Below are positions 12,901-21,900 of a stretch of DNA of 64,000 bases, piece by piece; position 1 is the stretch's first letter, and each line of letters opens with the position of its first letter. The notes under the pieces were generated by a model. The model was given only the letters and a program-made list of their open reading frames with translations, was not told where the DNA came from and ran no database searches. The translations under genes were made by a program, and so were the position numbers. Source of the stretch: Ectocarpus siliculosus (taxonomy: Eukaryota; Sar; Phaeophyceae; Ectocarpales; Ectocarpaceae); contig FN649729.1 in NCBI GenBank assembly GCA_000310025.1, forward strand, positions 3,537,506-3,601,505, written 5' to 3'.

Positions 12901-15900
12901 NNNNNNNNNNNNNNNNNNNNNNNNNNNNNNNNNNNNNNNNNNNNNNNNNNNNNNNNNNNNNNNNNNNNNNNNNNNNNNNNNNNNNNNNNNNNNNNNNNNN
13001 NNNNNNNNNNNNNNNNNNNNNNNNNNNNNNNNNNNNNNNNNNNNNNNNNNNNNNNNNNNNNNNNNNNNNNNNNNNNNNNNNNNNNNNNNNNNNNNNNNNN
13101 NNNNNNNNNNNNNNNNNNNNNNNNNNNNNNNNNNNNNNNNNNNNNNNNNNNNNNNNNNNNNNNNNNNNNNNNNNNNNNNNNNNNNNNNNNNNNNNNNNGA
13201 AAAAAACGACACCCCCCCCCCCCCCCCCCCCCCCCCCATCGTCGCTAACCGCCGTCCGTGCGAACCGCGGAACAGGTTCCCCTAGAGTTCATGGTGGACA
13301 TCTCGACCGAACCGCATTCCGCCAACATCGGCCCACGGGGGCTGCGCTCCATCGCCAACGCGAGGGAGCTCCTGGACCAAGAGCTCCTCAGGGGAAAGGC
13401 GCCATGCTTCCGCCGCGCCAAGGAGGAGGACGAGGAAGACGACGACGACGACGGTGAGGGTGGGCAGGAGGCCCCTACCAAGGCCGTGTCAGATTCCCTC
13501 CGCCAAGACATCGAGGCGGCGAAAGGACTCTTGTTTGTCGTGGAGGAACGGGTACGGGCGGGTGACGAGGGGGCGGCGCCGCCGTTGCATGGTTGCCAAG
13601 CAGGTGATGGTGTGTCATCGCCGCCGCCGCCGCCGCGCATTGACGCGAGTGCAGACGGGAGGAGGAACGGGGCCACCAGGACAGATGTTGGCGTGGACGA
13701 TAACGCTCACAACGGCGGAGACTCTTCTCGCCATCCGGCAGAGGCAAATGATGACTATTCGGTCCCGTACTGGGGAATCGTGAGGGTAGGGGAGCTGACG
13801 AACGATCCCGGCGAAGAACCCGAGCCGTGGCCGTTGTACGGTGCCAGCCGCGCACGGACGCGGCAACTGGGGAAGACGGCGCACGCCTTTTCCAAGCCGT
13901 CGGAACCGATGCCGGCGTCTCAGGTGCATCGGTTCGGGAGCGCGCCCGAATCGGTCGGGTATCGCTTGATCGTGATAAACGTAAAGGTTTCGGTCCACCA
14001 CCCGCGGGGGAGCACGGTCTCGGCGAACAAGGGCACGGTGATCGACGGAATCAAGAGGGTGAGGGCCTGTGGGATAAACAAAAGTGTACCTCACCCGCCT
14101 CTCGTACAGGCTTTGAAGAGGTTGTAACTACTGTACAATGCTACGCCCACGTGTGCTGTCATGTGAACCCAACCGAAACGTGTCACTTCGCCTAGATCTG
14201 GTTGTGCGCACCTATGTGCGGCGTTTGCTACAGGTTCGGGGAGAGGAGCCAGCCTAAAAGACGCCCGCACAAGTCCGGGGCTTCGGTACTCACGTGTGGT
14301 GTGGTCGGTGTTGGTGCTTTTGTTGCCCTTGACCTAACATGTATCGTGGTGATTTTCGCAGTGTCTCGTTTGCCATCTATCTCGGTGGTTGAAGCTCCCT
14401 GACCACCCCTCCCACACTCATGCCACGGTTCGGGTTGCGCCTCGTGTTCAAATCCCTACATCGTCTTGTTTTTACCTCCTCCGTCCCCCTCCCATGGGTC
14501 ACCTTGTTCAACAACGCAAGGGTTTGCACTTGGCGGCGCGGAGAGTTAACCAGCTCATGCTCCTTGAGAGTCTGATCCAGACGAGGGTCGCGTGCGAGGT
14601 CCTCATCCCTCCGCCCCGCCCCCCTGCCACGACGACCACGGCACCGGACATGCCCGAGGTTCTCCGGGTCGGAGGCGTGACGTACAGCAACCCACGCGCT
14701 CGCCGGCCGAAGGCCAACGCCTTGACGGGCGGCGCGGGCGCTCCCCTCGGTGGTGTTGGCGGCGGCTCCCGCAGCATCGACGACAAGGGCGTTGGGGAAA
14801 GAGGAGGACTCCTCATGCAATCGCCGCCACCCGCCGGGACGGCATCGCCGGTTGCGTCGGCGGCAAAGGACGCCGGCGTCGTTGCCCGCGATGGGGCCGT
14901 GGGCACTTCGTCGGCGTTCGTCGCGCCAGAGTCTGCTGCTGGCACCGGCGGGAGTTCCGACCGGAAAAAACTGTCTCCGAGGGTCGACGGTATCGGGCCA
15001 GGCGGAGAGGGTCTCCTGAGCAAGGCCTCGACTTGGGCGGGGTGCTCCCTGACGGTTGACACACGGAGTGTCGTTCGTGGGGTTTTCCGTCGCGAGAATA
15101 GCCTAGACGCCGCCAACAAGGGGAGCGGCAGTCCTTGTTCTTCGCCTACTCAACTGGTGTTGGACGGCGGCGGCGGTGAGAGCGGGAGAGTTGTGGACGG
15201 CCGGGCAACAAATTCCACCCATGGGGGCGGTGGCGAACAGCAACAGCAGCAGCAGGAGGAGGGCGGGCTTGTTCTTCCCCAGCGGGAGCTCGGCCAGGCG
15301 TTCCGAGAAGGAGAGCTCCAGTGCGAGTGCAAGTATTCCAGGCGGTTCCCGCTGTACCACCGGCTGCAGGCGCAGATGGTGCTCGTCACCCTCGCCACCA
15401 CTGCGCTGGATGGCTTGCGAGTCCACGGGAGGAGTGACCTGTACGTGTGCCCGGACCAGCTGGGGAACTTCTACATGACTCTGTCAGAGGTATGATATGC
15501 TACGCAATCGCGAGCTCTTGTCGTGACGATGTGATCCCGCTCCCCCTCCCACCCCACGTGGCATGAACCGTGTTTTCTTTCATTCCCGACCTCTCTTCGA
15601 GGAGAGAATGTTGTCGAACGCGGTTTGTGCTGCCATAGAGGTGGGTGTTGATAGATCGTTCCCTACACTGGAAGCTTTGCGACAACACGTTCCTGGTTGT
15701 GAAGATAAGGCAAGGCGTCAAAATGAATACCGTAGAATCCGAAGCACCAGAGTTGCTTGCATGCCTTGCTCTATTTGTATTTTATTTTGTTGCAGGAAGC
15801 GTTCCGCTGTGTGCACCCCATATTGCGTTCATTTTCGCTCCGGCTGGCGTCCCGACACACGAAACTGTCATTAATGATCAACTTAGAAGCGTTTCATGCA

Positions 15901-18900
15901 ACGAGAGGCCGCCCATCACGGGTAGCAGTTTTGATCGCGTTGCCTTGTTGTCTGTTTTTGGCTTGGCGTTCCGCGCACAGTCGCCCAGAAGGGATGCGGC
16001 ATCACGCGGGTCCAGGCAGGAGGCATCATCTCAACCGGTTATCGAGCTCAAAGTCTACGGAATCGAGGTGAGGTTGGCCATTTGGTATGAGTACACGGTG
16101 TCCTGCACAGCGATCCCGAATGTCCCCAAAGTGACGCTAGGCTAAGCGGGTTGAACACGCTCCGGGACACCTGCCACAGCGCGGCAATGCTAGATTCGCA
16201 CAGGGTCGGGTGGAACAGCTTCGCGAACAAGGTGTTCCTCGCGCAGCAGTACCGCGGACCCTCTCTCCACCGACGGCCTTCACGGAACAGTCGAATCGGG
16301 CAAGCCTATCTGCACAGCCGATGCTTTTGCTCGGCGGACACAGATGCCATGTTGTCGGTACATCATATTCGAAATATTATTTTTTTTGTCTTCGTTTTTC
16401 GTTTGCGCCACCACGAACGTGTCGTCCCGTCCCCCGCGGCGTTTCACGTCTTTGCAGGACCTGAGCACGGAACTGAAGCGGAGACTAAACGACAAGATCG
16501 AATTCAAGCTAGCGAAACAAGGATGGGAGGCTCTCTCGTCGCAGCTCGGCATGAACGACCACTTGAACGTGCGTTTGCTGCGGATGATATCGCGCGTTGC
16601 CGCTAGGCATCGTTAAGCGTGCGCGTTGTATATACCCTCAATGGCAAAACGTCGGGGAGGGATTGCAGGTCCTGCGGGGTGGATAAGAAAAGCCAAGAGG
16701 TCAAGTTACAACGCGTCTTGGAACGAGCACGCCGTCATGTTGTTTCGAAGCAGGTCGTTGCTTTTGCTTACGGGATGAAACGTGCTGATAAGTCACTTCT
16801 GTCTGGAAGTGGACAAGAATTCGAGGAAACCTACACAAAAGTTGTTCGCACAGACACGTTTCACGGGCGCCCGTCTTTTTGTTTCTCTGGTCGTGCCTCT
16901 ATAGGTGACAGCTGCAGACTGGGAGTTTGTGCGTACCGGCCCTAATGCCGATCTGGCCAGGGATAGCGGCGGCGTCTCTAGAGGAGGAGTTACTGGGCGC
17001 GTACAACAAGCTACTTCCCGTGGCAGTGGCAGCGGCGGTGAAGAATTCGTGGCTCGAGCAGCAGACGAGCAAACACGACAGGAAAAGTCGCACTCTGACA
17101 GCAGCAGCAAGGGAAGCTTCACGGCCGCCACCACCAAGGTTCACAAGGAGGACAGGGGGGGCAAGGAAGGCGCTGCACCCGCTTCCCTTCCGGGACACGG
17201 TCGGGCGTGGTTCTCCCTGCCCGCTGGCGGCGTCCTCGACACGTTCCTGTTGCTCCAGTACCTCCGGTCAGTCCTGTGCGCGGACGGACTCATGAAGATC
17301 CTGCACTCCGCCACGAACGAGAGCCAACCGCCCCAGTCGCCTCAGCTGGAAAAGCCTCGGCAGCAATCCCAGCTGATACCACCACCGCCACGCCTCGACG
17401 TCAGTTACAAGGGTCGGGGCCACCGGCGCCGGTCGACCGGCAGCTCTCCGCTCGCCCGCGCGTACTCCCAGGGGGCCCCCGGCAGCGCGTCCGGCTCGGC
17501 CTCGGTCGGGGGCGGGCGTGCAGGCGTCGACAGCTGGGACGGTGCCGCCGCCGAGGGTAGAGAGACGTCGGCCGCGGCGGAAGCAGTGGTCACGGCGGCT
17601 GTGCACGAGGGGATCACCCTGGCCGGCGGCGTAGCCGTGCCTAGCGGAGGCAACGACAGTGGCCACGGGCCGCCGGGTGGCGACGCCGTCGGCGGCTTAT
17701 ACGATCGTGCCGGCAGCGGCAGCAGCACTGACGCAAGAAGGGCTTCTGCAGGCGTCGGTGCAATGGCTGCCGCCGCCACCACGGCCGCCGGCGCCGACGC
17801 CGGCGGACCAGCCGCAAGGATGCGAACCGTTGACGATCTGGACTCTAGCGGCAAGAGCGAGCGCAAGGCGCGCGGCGGTCTGTCGGAGGGCGGCAGCAAG
17901 CTCGAGTACTCCTCGTCTTCTTCGGGTTCTTCCGCGGTGGCGAAGCCGCACGACGAGGCACGCGCGGTCACGGCGGAGGCGGCGGCGGCGGCGGCCATTG
18001 CAGCGGCGGCGGCGGCCATCGCAGCGGCGAAGGTGAAGGAAGCCGGAAGACCCTCGCCCGGCGAGCAAGGAAGCGTGACATTGGGGGAGATAAAGGGCAA
18101 GGACAGGAACAAGGCCAACTTGGAGCGAAGCGGAAGCGGAGAAGGGAGCAGAGAAGACGGCGCCGGTGGAAGTATGGCCGGCGCTACCAGGCCTGACGAA
18201 GGGCTGGTCGAGGACGTCGAAGTCGACCCGAACGACCTGAACTTCGTGTACTCGTCGCGGCAGGCTACCACTGGCGTTCGCAGGGGTGACCCGGCAGCGA
18301 AACGGACAGCGGAGGCGGCCCGAAAGGTGCGTGGGTTACTGCCGTGCCATGGTTTTGGTTTCAGCTACTGTTTGTGATCGTACTTTTCTAGCCGATATCG
18401 CACACTTGCAGCAGCTTGGGTTTCCCGCGAGAGAGTTGTGTTGATGCGGGGCTATGCATGTGACTTCGTTTCTGGGGGTAGGGGCGCAGGTTTCCTTTTT
18501 GCTTTTGCACGTTCTGGACAGGTAGCTCATGACATGGGGGTCCCTCGACGGTGCCGGTTGAATACTGCCACTGCCACGCTGTCTTGTGCACTGCTGGGGG
18601 AGGTATTGGGGCCATGTATCCTCCATAGGAAGGAGCGTTCCTCCGACACGTATACCAATACTCATAAACTCCTGGGTTGCCTCGGCGACATACCTTCGTA
18701 TCTTTTCCCACCACCGCCGCCCCCTGGAAAAAGGTGGGAGAGGGTCTAGCCTTCGTTAAGCTTTGGCCGCTCGACGCCAAGACGGGAGCGCGCACGCCGT
18801 CCCTACGGACCGGGTTCCGCCCCTCGCCGATCAGCGAGGTCGCGTCCCGGACGTCCGCGACCGGCGGCGGCATGGACATCGAAATCCTGGCCGGGGCGGA

Positions 18901-21900
18901 CGGCCTCGCCGCGGTGGCGAAGGCCAAGGCCGCAGCCGATGCCGCGGCTTCGTCGGCACCGGCACCCTTGGAGCGATCATCGCCGGTGCCGGCGTCGGTG
19001 CGGGCGTCCTCTCCGCCGTCGTCGCTGTCTTCGCCGCCGGGCTCTCCCGCGGAGATCGTCGACACCGCGCCGGACGGAGCGGGATTAGAAGCGGCTGCGG
19101 CGGCGGTAAGCGGCCGTGATGTTGGCAGCGGGGCCGGGGAGTCGTCCTCCCGGCAGGCTTCTTCGGTGGTGGCCGACAACGCGGCCGACAATATTGGCAT
19201 AGAGGCAATGCCGGAGGCAGCGGCGACCGGTGAGGCCGGCAGGGCCGCGGCCGGCGAGAAGAAAGAGGCGACAGCGGCCACCCCGCGGTGGTTGGCGCTG
19301 GAAGTGGAGGTGTTCGCGGTTGGCGGCATTAACGTGCCCTACATGATGTTCCTCATCACAGTGTGCTTCGAACAGGTATGTGTTGCACGCGTGTCTGCCG
19401 TACACGCTGTCAGCACCTATGAAAATTCGACAGCAGGCGAGTCGTGTGAAACAAAGAAAAAAAGCTTGTCCCGGACAACCTAACGCTTTCTACGTAGGGT
19501 GTGAAGGTACGCGCGACTCAGGGAATGGCGGGGGAGGTAGGTGGCTGCGTCTGAGAAATCACCGGGTCGGCAAGCCTGTCTGCCGCGATCGCCACAAGCA
19601 TACTCGTGCGGTGGTAGGCTTGAAGGTTTTCCCTGATGCTCGATTCCGTTTTGTTTTGGTACATTGCGACGGCGTGAAAACGTACCACGTCGTTTCAGGC
19701 CCTGGCAGAGTACATGATGGAGAGACTCCTTCTCCGAGACAGAACGGGGCCGAGCCGCGGCTTGCCTCAAAGCGCCGTGGCGGCCGAAAGCAAGAAGAAT
19801 GAATCCACCGAGCCTACCGGGGGCAGTGGGCATAAGGCTGCTGCTGTTGCGGCGGCGACGGCAGGGAAGAAAGGGAACGCTTTGGACGAAGGGCCGCCTG
19901 TTCGCCACCGAACCCCTAAAGACGTGAAGTCGGTAAGGCTTTGTTGATGTACGGTTCGTTCGTAGCCCAGAGTTTGGAGTGTGCGCTGCTGATAAAGTAG
20001 GGCCCGACCTGCCCTCGAGTCAACAAGTTTTGCAGGGTAAAGCTTATGTGCGTGCCTCGAAGGCCAACAAAACAGATCACCCGCGAAGATTCCCAAGGGT
20101 GTGGATCATGTTTCTCTCTCTCCCTGCCTCTCTCTTCCTCCCTCTCTATGATTGCTCTCCCATTTCGTGTCGTACTTGTATTTTATATCACCATCCCCAG
20201 CATTGCCGTATCGCTCTGATGAAGTTGTCCCTTTTGTGACATTCTTGCTTGTTGCTTTTACGCGCCTGTCGTTACGATGCACACTTGTCCTTATGTACGG
20301 AACCATGATGGGCCATACGGGTGGATGGGGTCACGTCGTTGCGGACGGATCGGCGGGTGAACGCCCATTTTAGGTGTGCACGATCGTGGGGCGCCTGGCG
20401 GACAAAGCTGCCGGAGGCACCTCCCCCGTCACTCAGCAGATAGTGGCCAACGAGTCCATCCCGGGATGGGCCGTTCCGACGTTCGCCGCTGACCTAACAC
20501 AGGCGATCTGTCACGTGAGTAATAACATTGCTTTCGCGTGGTGATTTGGGCTAGACAATACCTGTGCAGCGAGGCCTAGTGTACCCGTTGGGCAATGCCC
20601 ATCATCACGCCGAAATGCACCCGCGCTTTCGTGCTGCGCCCACCCCTTTGTGGCCGACCTATATCTGCTTGTTCTTTGGGAAAAAATAGGCCGGGGGTGG
20701 GTCGCGCTTTGTGGCCGGGAAAAATCGCCACGCCCACACCAGTCTGATGGAACAGGGGAGGCCACCCCTGACCGCGTGCCAATAGCATTTTCGTTTGGGC
20801 GACGGCTGTCCCCTGGCCAACCGCCGTCCGTGTTTCCCCCTCCCATGCCGGCTCTTTTTGTTATTGTTTGTGTTCTGTTCGCTTTTGTAAACGCAGCAAC
20901 ATTCTAGCTTTTTCACATCGACGACGGCGATAAACCTGTCCAAGATGGGAGAACGCCCGAAAACCGCCATCCTCAGCAGCTTCGCGCCAGGGAGGTAATG
21001 TGAAGCGAGACCTTTGACCAACCCTCCGTTTCGTCGCGATTCTTTGATGTGGCTACACCTGCGGTGGCGCAACAAAGTCTGGCGTTCTGTAGCGCCTTTG
21101 TTTGAAAACGCGCACTATTGTTGCTCGTTTTTTTGGAAACGCAGGCCCGGCAATAGCAATTCGACTGACGACCCCGGCCAGTACATCATCGTTCTCGGTC
21201 TTGAGTTTGACGGTGCGCCGAAGACCCACGTGAGGTGAGGACAGCCTGTGTTGCGAATTTCATGATTTTGTGAGGCTACGAGTGTGTTCGTTTGTTTCAA
21301 CTGTGCATGTTTACGCTATTGCGAAATTAGCTTATCTTTCTTCACTTCCACTTGGGCGGGCAGTGTTGTGGTCTCGACGATCTTTCAGTGATAACCTGAG
21401 TGCGTTAACGATTCCATCGCATTATTTGACGTCGTCCGGCCAAGCCCACCCACCCCAATGACGACGATCATGGAAGGTTAATTTTCCTTCCAACTTGTTT
21501 TTCGTTCCTGCGGGTTTGTGTTTTGACACCTCGCCAATAGGGAGGACCTCGAAGACGCGTTTATTCGCGCAGGAGGGGCGCGTGCAGAACGGGGAGCGGT
21601 AGGAGCAGAAGGGGAAAGGGAACGAGCAGCGGCAGGAGGGCCATCCACAAGCACCGGAGCCGTCGGCGGCGTCGGCGGCGGCGTCGGCAGCGGAGGGTCT
21701 CTGCACAACCGCCCGATGTCGTCGTTCGCCCTAGATCCGCCGCACCTGAAGCGGCAGCGCCCCCTCCTCGGAATCGCATCTGGGTGCTCAGGGTCAGGGT
21801 CTGGGTCCGGTGGCAGCGGTGGTGCCAGCGGTGGGGGGTTGGGAGGTGGACGGGAAGGAAGCGGTGGAAGGGCGGGACTATCCTGCTGGCAACAAAAGGT

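Noticed and set aside
12354-13457. Frames translated through the N gap
   Set aside because: The continuity is artificial because the gap contents are unknown.
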